Shown: positions 28,999-37,586, numbered from the stretch's first letter. The stretch is 43,491 nt of DNA from CAWJFP01 sp963842155 (GCA_963842155.1 CAWJFP010000021.1:1-43491), one strand, 5' to 3'. Notes: a model not told the origin generated them from the letters alone. Translations and numbers: made by a program.

Positions 28999-30420
28999 AT
29001 GGAATCGCGGCGCCGGATGCTTATCAAGCTCTTCTGCCTGCTGACCGCGGCCTTGGGCCTTCTCGCCTGGTCGGCCTCGGCGCAGCCGGCGGCAACGCCC
29101 GAGGACGGCTTCCGCCGGACGCTCGGCCGGCTCGCGGGCGACCGTCTCGCCGCCTTCCTCCTCGGCCGGCAATTGTTCGAGAACGATTGGGCGATCGCGC
29201 CCGGCCCCAAGCCCGGGCTCGACGGCATCGGGCCGATGTTCAACCGGCTCTCTTGCGACGGATGCCATACCTTGGCGGGACGCGGGGAGCCGCCGCGCGC
29301 GCCGGATTTTCCCATGATCGGCATGGTGGTGACGCTGAGCCTGGCGGATAAGTCGGCGAATGCGGCGCCGCGGCCCGATCCCGCCTATGGCCGTCAGCTC
29401 GACCGCAACGCCGTCGCCGGCGTGCCGCCCGAGGGCCAGGTCTTCGTGAGCTTCGCCGAGGAGCCGGGCCGTTACGCGGACGGCGAAACCTACAGCCTGC
29501 GCCGGCCGCATTACCGCTTCGCCGAGCTGGCCTATGGTCCGCTCGCGAAGGATACGCTCTTCTCGGTGCGGGTGGCGCCGCAGCTCGCCGGCCTCGGCCT
29601 GCTCGAGGCGGTGCCGGAGGCGAGCCTGCTTGCGACGGAAGGGACGGCGAAGATCGGGCAGCCCAACCGCGTCGACGCGGTCGGCGAGGCCAAGCGCGCG
29701 CTCGGCCGCTTCGGCTGGAAAGCGGGGCAGCCGACCCTGCGCCAGCAGATCGCCAGCGCCTTCACCCTCGATATCGGCATCACCAACCCGCTCTATCCGG
29801 AGAATGATTGCACCGCGGCGGAGCTCGCCTGCCGGGCGGCAGCCGCGACGGCGACCCGCCACCCCAAGCTCGACGCGGCGCGGCTCGATGCGGTCGTCTT
29901 CTATGTCGCCCATCTCGCGCCGCCCGCGCGGCGCAACGAAGAGGACCCGGCGGTGCGCCAAGGCGAGACGCTGTTCGCGGAAGCCGGCTGCGCCGCCTGC
30001 CACCGCTCGACGCTCGAGACCGGTGCGGACGCCGACCCCGACCTCGCGCGGCGGACGATCCATCCCTATAGCGATCTCCTGCTCCACGACATGGGCGAGG
30101 GGCTGGCCGACGGCAGGCCGGAATTCGCCGCCTCCGGCCGGAGCTGGCGCACTGCGCCGCTTTGGGGGCTCGGGCAGATCGCCATCGTGAACGGCCACGA
30201 GTTCCTGCTCCATGACGGCCGCGCGCGCGGGCCGGCGGAGGCAATTCTCTGGCATGGCGGCGAGGCGGAGGGCGCGCGCGAGGCGTTCCGCCGCATGACG
30301 AAGCCCGAGCGCGCGGCGCTTGTCGCCTTTCTCGAGTTCGCTGTAAGCGGGGGGCGGCGCGTGCCCGCAAAATGCGGCGCGAGCGACGAGCGGCGCGAAA
30401 TATGCCATACTGCGCCGTGA
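28999..30420 (+). CDS. secreted di-heme c-type oxidoreductase (DUF1111-like)
   Basis: 473 residues, exported by a signal peptide (LLTAALGLLAWSASA-QP). Two haem-attachment motifs, CDGCH at residue 86 and CAACH at residue 331, are placed as in di-haem oxidoreductases of the DUF1111/thiol oxidoreductase-like family; that family also conserves RVAPQLAGLGLLEAVPE and WRTAPLWGLGQ, both present here. Predicted periplasmic electron-transfer enzyme; relatives are often linked with metal or imelysin-type genes, but none are adjacent. It is followed after 19 bp by another secreted-protein gene. Confidence 0.88.
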   Translation: MESRRRMLIKLFCLLTAALGLLAWSASAQPAATPEDGFRRTLGRLAGDRLAAFLLGRQLFENDWAIAPGPKPGLDGIGPMFNRLSCDGCHTLAGRGEPPRAPDFPMIGMVVTLSLADKSANAAPRPDPAYGRQLDRNAVAGVPPEGQVFVSFAEEPGRYADGETYSLRRPHYRFAELAYGPLAKDTLFSVRVAPQLAGLGLLEAVPEASLLATEGTAKIGQPNRVDAVGEAKRALGRFGWKAGQPTLRQQIASAFTLDIGITNPLYPENDCTAAELACRAAAATATRHPKLDAARLDAVVFYVAHLAPPARRNEEDPAVRQGETLFAEAGCAACHRSTLETGADADPDLARRTIHPYSDLLLHDMGEGLADGRPEFAASGRSWRTAPLWGLGQIAIVNGHEFLLHDGRARGPAEAILWHGGEAEGAREAFRRMTKPERAALVAFLEFAVSGGRRVPAKCGASDERREICHTAP

Positions 30421-30439
30421 CGAACCTCAGGAGGCAAGA

Positions 30440-30933
30440 ATGTATAAGGCTGTCACCGGAATTCTGGCGCTGAGCGCGCTCTCCTGGCTCTGGCATTCGC
30501 CGGGGATCAGCCGTCCGCTCGGGCCGGCGAGACCATCTATCTGGCGCAAAACTCCGACCCGCTGCCGCCCAACCAGCCGCCCGATGCGCGCATTACCTTC
30601 TCGGGCAATGAGGTCGCGCTCGGCATCGGCTATAGCTGGGGCAGCGGCACCATCTCCTTCGCGGGGGCGCAGCGGCCCTTCCATATCAAGGGGCTTTCCA
30701 TCGCCAATGTCGGGGTGACCAGCATCACCGCCAACGGCGAGGTCTTCAACCTCAGGCGGGTCGAGGACTTCGCGGGCAACTACGCGGCCGTCGCCGCGGA
30801 GGCGACGGTCGGCGGCGGCGCCAGCGTGACCTATCTCCGGAACCAGAACGGCGTGGTGATCAAGGTCATCGCCACCACCGCGGGGCTCGACTTCCAGCTC
30901 TCCGGCAACGGCGTGGGCATCACGCTCGACTGA
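30440..30933 (+). pseudogene. small secreted protein, frameshifted in the signal peptide
   Basis: ATG 30440 gives MYKAVTGILALSA, then the frame must move (-1 or +2) near 30474-30486, at a TCTCC/CC tract, to LALAFAGDQPSARA-GETIYLAQ. The mature part reads DARITFSGNEVALGIGYSWG, GAQRPFHIKGLSIANVGVTS and NGEVFNLRRVEDFAGNY, with alternating Gly/hydrophobic beta-strand pattern to GVGITLD and TGA. Length about 164 residues when repaired. The family is a conserved proteobacterial secreted type I cannot name. AGGAGG lies in front of the ATG. Possibly in one operon with the cytochrome. Confidence 0.65.
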
Positions 30934-31018
30934 TCCGCTGCGATCGGCCTATGACGATCCGGCCCCGTCGAGCGCGCGAGCCTCGGCGGGGTCGTCGTTC
31001 GCGGCCATGCCGCGCCGA

Positions 31019-31333
31019 TCATCTCTCCGTGTCCATGTGGGGATAGTCGTGCTCCTTCCGGTAGCACAGGCCATGCCCCTCGTCCCAGCCGCGCCGGTAA
31101 TCGGGCGAGGCCGCGTAGGCTTCGTGGTCCTTGCGGTAGCGGTCGAGATAAATCTCCCAGCCGGCATCGTGGTAGCCGCTGGCGCAGCCGTCCCTGTAAC
31201 CCTGCATGAAGTCGGGCGGGCCTTGCGGCATGGTGCCGCCGCCGCAGCCGGCGAGCGCCGAAAGAGCAAGCGCGAGAAAGATGGGGGCGCGGCCACGTCG
31301 AACCGTCGGTCCCGGTTGAGCCGCGCGCCTCAT
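31019..31333 (-). CDS. tandem lipoprotein paralogue 1 of 3
   Basis: 104 residues: MRRAAQPGPTVRRGRAPIFL, lipobox ALAGC, then DFMQGYRDGCASGYHDAGWE, an RYRKDHEAYAASPDYRRGWD stretch, and a Cys in GHGLCYRKE. Two half-repeats, GYRDGCASGY and DYRRGWDEGH, each provide one of the two conserved Cys. ATG 31331-31333 overlaps the TGA of paralogue 2 in ATGA, so expression is coupled. The function is unknown. It is the last gene of the three-gene unit. Confidence 0.8.
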   Translation of the reverse strand: MRRAAQPGPTVRRGRAPIFLALALSALAGCGGGTMPQGPPDFMQGYRDGCASGYHDAGWEIYLDRYRKDHEAYAASPDYRRGWDEGHGLCYRKEHDYPHMDTER

Positions 31334-31644
31334 AGCCCGCGTTGGCTCATATGGGGATGTATTCGCTCCTTCTCGTAGCATGCGTCATGCCCCTCATCCC
31401 AGCCGCGCCGGTAATCGGGCGAGGCCGCGTAGGCTTCGTGGTCCTTGCGGTAGCGGTCGATATAAAGATCCCATCCGGCATCGCCATAGCCGCTGGCGCA
31501 GCCGTCTATGTAGCCCTGCATGAAGTCGGGCGAGCCTTGCGGCATGTTTCCGCCGCAGCCGGCGAGCGCCGAAAGAGCAAGCGCGAGAAAAATGGGGGCG
31601 GAGCCGCGTTGAACCGTCGTTCCCGTTTGCGCCGCGCGCCTCAC
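31330..31644 (-). CDS. tandem lipoprotein paralogue 2 of 3
   Basis: 104 residues, GTG start (31642-31644) overlapping the TGA of paralogue 3 (GTGA). Lipobox ALAGC after SALALSAL-like hydrophobics (FLALALSALAGC). Mature part DFMQGYIDGCASGYGDAGWD and the shared RYRKDHEAYAASPDYRRGWD, ending with GHDACYEKERIHPHM. Differs from copies 1 and 3 mainly in the last 20 residues (Ile, Arg and Asp changes), so duplication is recent but not identical. Confidence 0.8.
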   Translation of the reverse strand: MRRAAQTGTTVQRGSAPIFLALALSALAGCGGNMPQGSPDFMQGYIDGCASGYGDAGWDLYIDRYRKDHEAYAASPDYRRGWDEGHDACYEKERIHPHMSQRGL

Positions 31645-31934
31645 AGCGAAGGCCGGTCCATATGGGGAAAGTCATGCTCCTTTTGGTAGCACAGGCCATG
31701 TCCCTCGTCCCAGCCGCGCCGGTAATCGGGCGAGGCCGCGTAGGCTTCGTGGTCCTTGCGGTAGCGGTCGTAATAGATGTCCCAGCCGGCGTCGCTATAG
31801 CCGCTGGCGCAGCCGTCCCTGTAACCCTGCATGAAGTCGGGCGAGCCTTGCGGCAGCGCGTTGCCGCCGCAGCAGGAGAGAACCATAAGCGCGAGCGCGA
31901 GGAGCCCCGAGCGCAGCTGTCTTTGCCAATCCAT
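31641..31934 (-). CDS. tandem lipoprotein paralogue 3 of 3 (first in operon)
   Basis: 97 residues. Signal MDWQRQLRSGLLALALMVLS with lipobox-like VLSC-C. Mature part DFMQGYRDGCASGYSDAGWD and shared RYRKDHEAYAASPDYRRGWD, ending GHGLCYQKEHDFPHM. First cistron of the unit; its leader differs from the other two, suggesting copies 1 and 2 arose from each other. Exported and lipid-anchored by prediction. Function unknown. Confidence 0.8.
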   Translation of the reverse strand: MDWQRQLRSGLLALALMVLSCCGGNALPQGSPDFMQGYRDGCASGYSDAGWDIYYDRYRKDHEAYAASPDYRRGWDEGHGLCYQKEHDFPHMDRPSL

Positions 31935-32027
31935 CGCCGATCCGTTCTTGTTGGCGGCTCCGGCGCGCCGGCATGAGCCAGCCGCTCGAAGCCGGGGATC
32001 GTCTCGCTATTTCGTCACGCGGCCCGC

Positions 32028-32825
32028 TCAATGCAAGATCGGGCCGGCGCCCTGTCCAGCCACATTAATGTGAGCGAGGGCGAGGGCCGGCGGGTCGCCC
32101 TGGCGCGGCGCGGGGGCGCCGGCGATCTCGGCGATGAATTTCTGCCGCATGGCGCGCGCGAAATCCCCGAAGCCCCTGGCGGGCTGCAGGAACGCGGCGG
32201 TGCCGCCGATGACATGCTGGCGATACCAGCCCTCGAGCGTATCCGCCTCCTCGCCTTCCAGGATGGGCAGGCCGTTGATGGTCACCTCGCGCGCGACCAG
32301 CTCGTCGCGGATCGCGTCGACCGGCAGCTTGGGATTGCAGTTGTCGTGGCCGTCGCCCGATACGTCGATCACCCGGCGCTCGGCCGGCGCCGGCAGGAAG
32401 GGCAGGATCTTGTCGGCGACGAAGCGCAGCGCCAGCGACATGCAGGTGAAGATGCCCTCGATGCGCGGCGCGCGGCGCACTTCCTCGCCGAAGGCGCGCG
32501 CCTCGGCGGCGCTCGCCAGCAAGGTCCAGGGAATCGAGCCATGCGGCTTGTCCGACCATTCGACGAGTGCCACATAGACCGCGCCATGCGGCCCCGCGAG
32601 GATCGACTTCACCACCTCGCGGTCCTCGAAGGCTTTCGCGATGCCCTCCATCTGGAGCCGGTAGCGCCCCGGGCTGACCGAGCCCGAGACGTCGACGGCG
32701 AGCACGAGCCCGATATCGACGCCGGCGGCCGCGGGCTCCGCGGCACCGGCCGGCGCCGCCGCGACAAGCCAAGGCAGCGCGAGCGCCGCCGCAGCGAGTG
32801 CCCTCGCGCCGCTGCGCCCGCCCAT
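32028..32825 (-). CDS. secreted VWA-like protein (DUF1194)
   Basis: 265 residues with a signal peptide ending APAGAAEP. The body opens with GVDIGLVLAVDVSGSVSPGR, in which D-x-S-x-S is the metal-ion-dependent adhesion site of VWA domains, and continues with VYVALVEWSDK, FTCMSLALRFVADKILPF and RRVIDVSGDGHDNC. This matches the DUF1194 family, periplasmic VWA-like. Its ATG follows directly after the pentapeptide gene's stop (no gap), so the two are surely co-transcribed and probably coupled. Confidence 0.85.
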   Translation of the reverse strand: MGGRSGARALAAAALALPWLVAAAPAGAAEPAAAGVDIGLVLAVDVSGSVSPGRYRLQMEGIAKAFEDREVVKSILAGPHGAVYVALVEWSDKPHGSIPWTLLASAAEARAFGEEVRRAPRIEGIFTCMSLALRFVADKILPFLPAPAERRVIDVSGDGHDNCNPKLPVDAIRDELVAREVTINGLPILEGEEADTLEGWYRQHVIGGTAAFLQPARGFGDFARAMRQKFIAEIAGAPAPRQGDPPALALAHINVAGQGAGPILH

Positions 32826-33617
32826 TCAGCGGATGGCCTTGTCGCGGTTGCGCGCTTGCTCCAGGCCCTTGGTCTTGTCCAGTCCCTTGGCGCCGGTGAG
32901 CACGGCATCCTCGAGATCGGCGTTGGACAGATCGGCGCCGGTCAAATCCGCGCCCGAGAGATCGGCGCCGATGAGCTCGGCGCCGCCGAGATTGGCGCCG
33001 ACGAGCCTCGCACCCTGGAACTTGACGAAATCGAGCTTCACCTTGCGCATGTCGGCGCCCGACAAATCGGCGCGGCGCATGTCGGCGCCGGTGAAGTCGC
33101 AAGCGAGGATGCGCGCCACCAGCAGCCTGCGATCGACGACGAAGACGGCGCCGGCCAGCTTTGCGCCCGCCAGATCGACTTGGGCGAATTGCGCGACGAT
33201 GCGCGCGCCCGACAGATCGGCGCCGGCGAAATTGGGCCGCTCGGCCGGATCGGCGTCGAAGCTCGAGGAGGGCACCGGGATGAGCATCGTGACGTTGGTC
33301 AGCCGCGCGCCCGCGAAGTTGGTGCGGATGATGACGGCGTGGTTGAGATTGACGCCCGACAGGTCGGCGCCGGAGAGGTCGGAATCGGTGAGGTCGCTGC
33401 TGTAGAGGCTGGCGCCCGCCAGCCTGGCGCGCTTGAAATCGAGGTTGCTGAGATCGAGGCGGCTCAAATCCTTGCCGCTGAAATCGGCGGGACGGTCGGG
33501 CCGCGCCTGCACGATGGCGAGTGCTACCTGCTGCTCGGTCATGTCCGCCGCCGCGGCGCCGCCCGCCCAGGCGAGCGCGGCCAGGATGACGCCTGCGGTC
33601 GCGCGCCGGCTTCTCAT
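32826..33617 (-). CDS. secreted pentapeptide-repeat protein
   Basis: 263 residues from MRSRRATAGVILAALAWAGG, signal cleavage after GGAAA-AD. A short helical start (TEQQVALAIVQA) is followed by about 30 pentapeptides of the A(D/N)LxX type, e.g. LDLSNLDFKRARLAGASLYS and ADLSGADLTGADLSNADLED, interrupted near residues 110-150. They build a right-handed quadrilateral beta-helix. Export to the periplasm makes a gyrase-mimic role unlikely. Its stop abuts the DUF1194 ATG. Confidence 0.88.
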   Translation of the reverse strand: MRSRRATAGVILAALAWAGGAAAADMTEQQVALAIVQARPDRPADFSGKDLSRLDLSNLDFKRARLAGASLYSSDLTDSDLSGADLSGVNLNHAVIIRTNFAGARLTNVTMLIPVPSSSFDADPAERPNFAGADLSGARIVAQFAQVDLAGAKLAGAVFVVDRRLLVARILACDFTGADMRRADLSGADMRKVKLDFVKFQGARLVGANLGGAELIGADLSGADLTGADLSNADLEDAVLTGAKGLDKTKGLEQARNRDKAIR

Positions 33618-33776
33618 CGCTTGAACCCGAGAGGCAAATGCGCCGCCCGATCGAGGCCGCGCGGGACGAAAACCTACCATGGATGCCGGGCGACCCGAAG
33701 CGCCGCGTGCTTTCAGCTTTGTAAGGCCCGCATGCGCTTGGGCGCGGCGCCCGGTGCCGGTGGCAGGGCTTGAAAC

Positions 33777-34178
33777 TTACGGCCCGCGCGGCGTCGGCGC
33801 GGCGAAGCCGGCCCAAGTCAGATAAAGACCGAGCAGGAGCGCGGGTGCCATGAAGAGATAGTAGTGCTCGCCGTAATGCATCCGCTCGAGGAGCTGCACC
33901 AGCGCCTCCTGGCTTAGAAACAGGAGCAGCAGACCCTTCGCGAGGCTCAACCATCCGACGAGGGTGACCACCACCGGCAACGGGCCGCCCGACCAGACAT
34001 TATGCCCGACTATCATCGCGAGGCCGAGCGCGAGGCTGATGATGGCCCAAGCGAACATGACCGGCCCGTCGGCGGCCGTGGCTTCGATGATGGCACTTCC
34101 CCGCACCAGCGAGGCGGCCACGACCAAGAGGGCGAAAAGACCGATGAGACGGGCGAGGAAGACAGTGAGCCGCGACAT
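33777..34178 (-). CDS. four-helix membrane protein of unknown function
   Basis: 133 residues from MSRLTVFLARLIGLFALLVV; four transmembrane segments (1-25, 38-58, 64-85, 103-125) with short loops, e.g. MIVGHNVWSGGPLPVVVTLV and HYYLFMAPALLLGLYLTW. GGAGGGAAG precedes the ATG at 34176-34178; an in-frame upstream extension is not credible. Not recognised. It ends about 160 bp before the pentapeptide gene, on the same strand. Confidence 0.7.
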   Translation of the reverse strand: MSRLTVFLARLIGLFALLVVAASLVRGSAIIEATAADGPVMFAWAIISLALGLAMIVGHNVWSGGPLPVVVTLVGWLSLAKGLLLLFLSQEALVQLLERMHYGEHYYLFMAPALLLGLYLTWAGFAAPTPRGP

Positions 34179-34543
34179 GCGAAAGCTTCCCTCCATCGAA
34201 TGAACCGGCATCCCGCGAGAGACGGCCTGCTTGGGCGTCAGCCCTTGCAGTCGTACAACGCCAAGATCGCGTCGGCGGTGTCCTTGTCGATCTCGTCGGT
34301 CGAATTGGCCCGGTTGGCGCTCAGCCAATCGAATATGGGCTGAGAGCCGTTCCGAAAAGTTGTTGAGTCGAGAGAATTGGATGTGTAAAGCCTTCATTGT
34401 CGGCATAGACGCACCGTCGGACGTTTCGTCTGGACCGCATCCGCTTCCGCTATCGTTGAGAAGGCGGTCCGTGGGCGGCAAGTGTTAGAGTCGGTACACT
34501 AGCTGGCATAGAGTGGGCTCCGTGATTGGGAAAGCTAAAGGAC
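34179..34543. other. 365-bp intergenic region with a possible gene remnant
   Basis: On the minus strand a start-less frame ends at 34238-34240 (TGA) with DWLSANRANSTDEIDKDTAD and LYDCKG, which looks protein-like, but it has no usable start within the frame. It could be the tail of a degraded gene. The rest holds promoter space for the membrane protein (minus) and the acetyltransferase (plus). Confidence 0.3.
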
Positions 34544-35395
34544 ATGGCCGAAACCGCATTCAACCTGGACGGATACCTGAACCGGATCGGCTATGCTGGC
34601 ACGCGGGAGGCGAGCCTGCCGGCGCTGCGCGGGGTGATCACGGCGCACAGCGCGTCCATCCCGTTTGAAAACATTGATCCGTTCCTGGGACGGGCGCCGA
34701 AGCTGGATGTCGCCTCGCTGCAGGCGAAGATGGTTGCCTCCCGGCGCGGCGGATACTGCTTCGAACACAACGCCCTGCTGCGTTCCGGCCTGATCGCGCT
34801 TGGGTTTGACGTGACGAGCCTGGTGGCGCGGGTGGTCCTCGGGGGCTCGGCGGATGCGTTTACACCGGCAACACACATGATTCTGCGGGTTGACTTGCCG
34901 GAGGGGCCATTCCTGGCGGATGTGGGGTTCGGGCACCAGACGGCGACCCTACCGTTGCGTCTGCAACCGGGTCTGGAGCAGCAGACGCTGCATGAGGCCA
35001 TGCGGCTGAGATCGGCGAGCGAGGAGTTAGTGCTAGAGGCGAGGCTCGCGGGCAGTTGGCAGCATCTGTATCGGTTTTCGCTGCGACCGACACCGGACAT
35101 TGATTACGAGGTGGGGAACTGGTTCTGCGCCACGTATCCTGGGTTGTTTACCGAGAACCTTATTGTGGCCCGGGCGGGAGCTGAGCGGATGCGGCACACG
35201 TTTCTGAATGGTCGGGTGACCGTGCGGCGGGACGGTGAGGTCGTGGAGCGGCGGGTGGTGGACGGGGAACGTGCGCTTGCGATCGTTCTGACGGAGACGT
35301 TTCTGTTGACGTTGCCCGACGAGGGAGTTGCCACGCTTTTGCGGCAGATGAGTGAGAAGGGTATTTTGGGGGCGTCGAATCCGATTTTTGGGTGA
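34544..35395 (+). CDS. nat: arylamine N-acetyltransferase
   Basis: Transfers acetyl from acetyl-CoA to arylamines, hydrazines and similar compounds. 283 residues from ATG 34544 (MAETAFNLDGYLNRIGYAG); a TTG at 34526 is an alternative. The catalytic triad is visible: Cys72 in RRGGYCFEHN, His near 111 in PATHMIL and Asp near 126 in LADVGFGHQ. Codon use is less GC-rich at third positions than in the catabolic genes, and it opens the accessory stretch that holds transposase relics, so horizontal origin is likely. Confidence 0.9.
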   Translation: MAETAFNLDGYLNRIGYAGTREASLPALRGVITAHSASIPFENIDPFLGRAPKLDVASLQAKMVASRRGGYCFEHNALLRSGLIALGFDVTSLVARVVLGGSADAFTPATHMILRVDLPEGPFLADVGFGHQTATLPLRLQPGLEQQTLHEAMRLRSASEELVLEARLAGSWQHLYRFSLRPTPDIDYEVGNWFCATYPGLFTENLIVARAGAERMRHTFLNGRVTVRRDGEVVERRVVDGERALAIVLTETFLLTLPDEGVATLLRQMSEKGILGASNPIFG

Positions 35396-35416
35396 CCATC
35401 CTTATAGCGAAGCGAG

Positions 35417-35583
35417 GGCGAGCGCACCTTCGCCTGGATCACTCGCTGCCGACGCCTGGCCAAAGACTTCGAACGTCATGCCCGCAAGGCCGCCGCCTTC
35501 GTTTGGCTCGCCATGATCCGACTCATGCTCCGCAGATTAACAGCCTCTTCATCAAAACTCATGACTTTCCGGATCGGCTCTGA
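35417..35583 (+). pseudogene. relic of an IS5/IS4-type transposase C-terminus
   Basis: Starting just after the nat stop the frame reads ERTFAWITRCRRLAKDFERH then KAAAFVWLAMIRLMLRRLTA, the typical last 45 residues of an IS5-type transposase (R-T-F-A-W ... RRLA). The N-terminus and inverted repeats are gone. It marks an old insertion at the left border of the accessory region. Confidence 0.75.
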
Positions 35584-35609
35584 GCGATATGTGCCGCACG
35601 TCGTTTGCG

Positions 35610-35882
35610 TCACCGGAGTTGCCTGCCAGGGATTTGAGAGTGGCGCAGCCCGGTCCCTTCCCCATCAAGCCCGCAAGTCCGGCCTGGAATCCGAGCCAGA
35701 TCGCGCAGTTCCCCAATGAGCCGTCCGAGTTGGCGAAGACCCTTGGCGGAGAGGCCGCGCGACGCGCAAACGCTGATGAAATCATTCGTTCGATCCGGCA
35801 GCGTCTCCGCGCCGTAGCTCGATGGTCCAAGGGCGATCCACGCAGCCGCCGCGACCCACAGGGTGAACAGGGCTTTCGTCAT
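35610..35882 (-). CDS. small secreted protein, C-terminus uncertain
   Basis: 90 residues. Signal peptide MTKALFTLWVAAAAWIALGP (cut about SSYGA-ET), then a conserved-looking TLPDRTNDFISVCASRGLSA and LGRLIGELRDLARIPG; the last 20 residues look random and probably follow a truncation next to the transposase relic. GGGGGAGG before the ATG gives a strong ribosome site. Family not recognised. Confidence 0.5.
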   Translation of the reverse strand: MTKALFTLWVAAAAWIALGPSSYGAETLPDRTNDFISVCASRGLSAKGLRQLGRLIGELRDLARIPGRTCGLDGEGTGLRHSQIPGRQLR

Positions 35883-35993
35883 GGCCTCCCCCGTCGTCCG
35901 ACATCCGCCGACGCGAATTCTACCGAGAAAGCATGACTACAAGGAACGCAAGGGCGAAAGGATCGCGGGGTCGCTCGAAGCGTTTGATCGCCC

Positions 35994-36188
35994 TCATGCC
36001 CCCTGAATTTCCTTTATGCGCCGGACGATGGCGTCGACCCGTTCCACCTCCTCCCAAAAAACGGCGAGCGATTCGCCCTCGGGGTGCGAGCGAAAGGCGG
36101 TGACGGCTTGCTTATGCGCTTTATCCAGATCGCTCCAGAGCCGGCGCAGCTCCGCCGCTTCCTGCGAGGTTACGGATTTTTTTGCCAT
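35994..36188 (-). CDS. small coiled-coil-like cytosolic protein
   Basis: 64 residues, MAKKSVTSQEAAELRRLWSD and FWEEVERVDAIVRRIKEIQG: two amphipathic charged helices and no signal peptide. Similar small proteins of unknown role are frequent in Hyphomicrobiales. The ATG is preceded by CGGAG. It stands alone between the secreted protein and the repeat-bearing interval 36189-36385. Confidence 0.55.
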   Translation of the reverse strand: MAKKSVTSQEAAELRRLWSDLDKAHKQAVTAFRSHPEGESLAVFWEEVERVDAIVRRIKEIQGA

Positions 36189-36245
36189 GCTCCGATTAAA
36201 GCACGGCTCGCGCCGGGAGGCGAGGGGCTAAGGCAGGCTCCGAAA

Positions 36246-36309
36246 TTGAAACTGCGTCACTATCGCCGCTTGGGTGGAGGTGCTAGAGAATTGGGAAGCA
36301 AGCGCATGA
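36246..36309 (+). repeat. end-motif D1 joined to a transposase tail
   Basis: TTGAAACTGCGTCACTATC (36246-36264), then a short spacer, then GTGGAGGTGCTAGAGAATTGGG ending in TGA at 36307-36309, encoding VEVLENWEASA. The same AGGTGCTAGAGAATTGGGAAG is found inverted in the transposase relic at 38826-38939. This is the scar of an element related to the IS1-type transposase nearby. Confidence 0.6.
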
Positions 36310-36385
36310 GACGCCTGGCGACCACAATCGTCCATGTTGGGTTCGCTCACAGCGGGGAAACGTCTCTACAACGGAATTTGGCAAA

Positions 36386-37063
36386 ATGTCGGCTGAAATG
36401 TCAAATACCACCCACGAAGCTGCGCGGAACGATTCAAATAAAACGGGATTCATCTTCACGAATGGTTGGTTTGACAAGGTGGCGAGGAGCGTATGGGAAC
36501 AACTCATTCCCAAAATTAAACCGGCAAAGATTCTCGAGATTGGATCATACGAAGGTGCGAGCGCCTGTTTCTTGATTCAAATATTAGCCAAAGATATGGC
36601 GATCGAAATTCATTGTATCGATAATTGGGAAGGTGGAGTGCAGCATGAAATGATAGGCGTCGATATGAATGCTGTCGAATCTCGATTTAAGCATAATCTG
36701 AAACTGGCGATCGATACCGCCCCCAATAAAGTCGATTTATTCGTGTATAAAGAATCTTCTGATCTATGCCTTTCTCGGTTGCTGAGCGACAATAGAAAAA
36801 ATTATTTTGACTTCATTTATATCGATGGCTCGCATCAGGCACCCGACGTGTTGTGTGATGCCGTTCTCGGTTTTCGATTGCTGAAAATTGGCGGTGTCAT
36901 CGCGTTTGATGACTATTTATGGGCTGAGAACCTGCCTTATGGCAAAGACCCGCTTCGCTGCCCCAAACCAGCAATCGACGCCTTCGTAAATTTGAATATC
37001 CGCAAGCTTTCGATTCTTTCGGCACCGCTTTATCAATTGTACATCCAAAAGCTATCTGATTAG
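36386..37063 (+). CDS. class I SAM-dependent methyltransferase
   Basis: 225 residues. SAM-binding motif I is ILEIGSYEGASACFLIQILA near residue 50; the acidic strand IEIHCIDNWEGG follows, and FIYIDGSHQAPDVLCDAVLG with GGVIAFDDYLW completes the Rossmann methyltransferase fold in the style of CmcI/rhamnosyl-type sugar or small-molecule methyltransferases. Low GC and codon use unlike the surrounding genome (AAT, ATT, AAA frequent) mark it as imported. ATG 36386 or 36398 may be the start. Substrate unknown. Confidence 0.8.
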   Translation: MSAEMSNTTHEAARNDSNKTGFIFTNGWFDKVARSVWEQLIPKIKPAKILEIGSYEGASACFLIQILAKDMAIEIHCIDNWEGGVQHEMIGVDMNAVESRFKHNLKLAIDTAPNKVDLFVYKESSDLCLSRLLSDNRKNYFDFIYIDGSHQAPDVLCDAVLGFRLLKIGGVIAFDDYLWAENLPYGKDPLRCPKPAIDAFVNLNIRKLSILSAPLYQLYIQKLSD

Positions 37064-37109
37064 ACGCCTCTCAAATAGAGTAGATTGGGGGTGAACCGGA
37101 GAGGGAGCC

Positions 37110-37586
37110 GTGAGACACGCGAGAGGAATTGCCGCGCTTGGTGTCTTGCTTGCGCTGACGCTGGGCGCGCCGGCGCAGGCTTATTGTCCAGTTGAGTGCC
37201 AGGGGCCTAATCCCATATGGAACAACACCCCAAACGGTTGCACCGTGGCCAAGTTCCTCGGTTGCACGGGGGCGTCCGCCCCTGCCCACAGCTATGGCGC
37301 CATCGCTTATGGCCTCACGAGCGGGGCCTGGGGCTCCTCCTATAGTTGGGCCAGCCGGGCGAAAGCGGAAAGCGTCGCCATGCAGAACTGCGCGGAGCAC
37401 GGCGACGACTGCGAAGTGATGGTGTGGTTCGAGAGCAAATGCGGAGCGGTGGCATTGAGCCAAGGCACGACCGCCTTTTGGGGCCTCGGCGATAGCGATG
37501 GGCAGGCGCGCGCGGACGCCCAGGACAAATGCGCGAACGGCGGCGGCAAGGATTGCCAGGTGGAGGTCTCACAGTGTTCGAAGTGA
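37110..37586 (+). CDS. secreted DUF4189-type protein
   Basis: 158 residues. A GTG start at 37110 follows GAGGGAG. The signal peptide (GIAALGVLLALTLGAPAQA-YC) is followed by PNPIWNNTPNGCTVAKFLGC, SYGAIAYGL, SWASRAKAESVAMQNCAEHG and KCANGGGKDCQVEVSQCSK. The layout of a GAIAY block, an A...A...C helix and six or more Cys fits DUF4189, a periplasmic/secreted domain of unknown function. The Cys pairs suggest disulfides. Confidence 0.8.
   Translation: MRHARGIAALGVLLALTLGAPAQAYCPVECQGPNPIWNNTPNGCTVAKFLGCTGASAPAHSYGAIAYGLTSGAWGSSYSWASRAKAESVAMQNCAEHGDDCEVMVWFESKCGAVALSQGTTAFWGLGDSDGQARADAQDKCANGGGKDCQVEVSQCSK

Noticed and set aside
34238..34400. Start-less frame ending DTADAILALYDCKG
   Set aside because: No usable start codon and closed by a stop upstream; noted only as a possible remnant in the intergenic entry.
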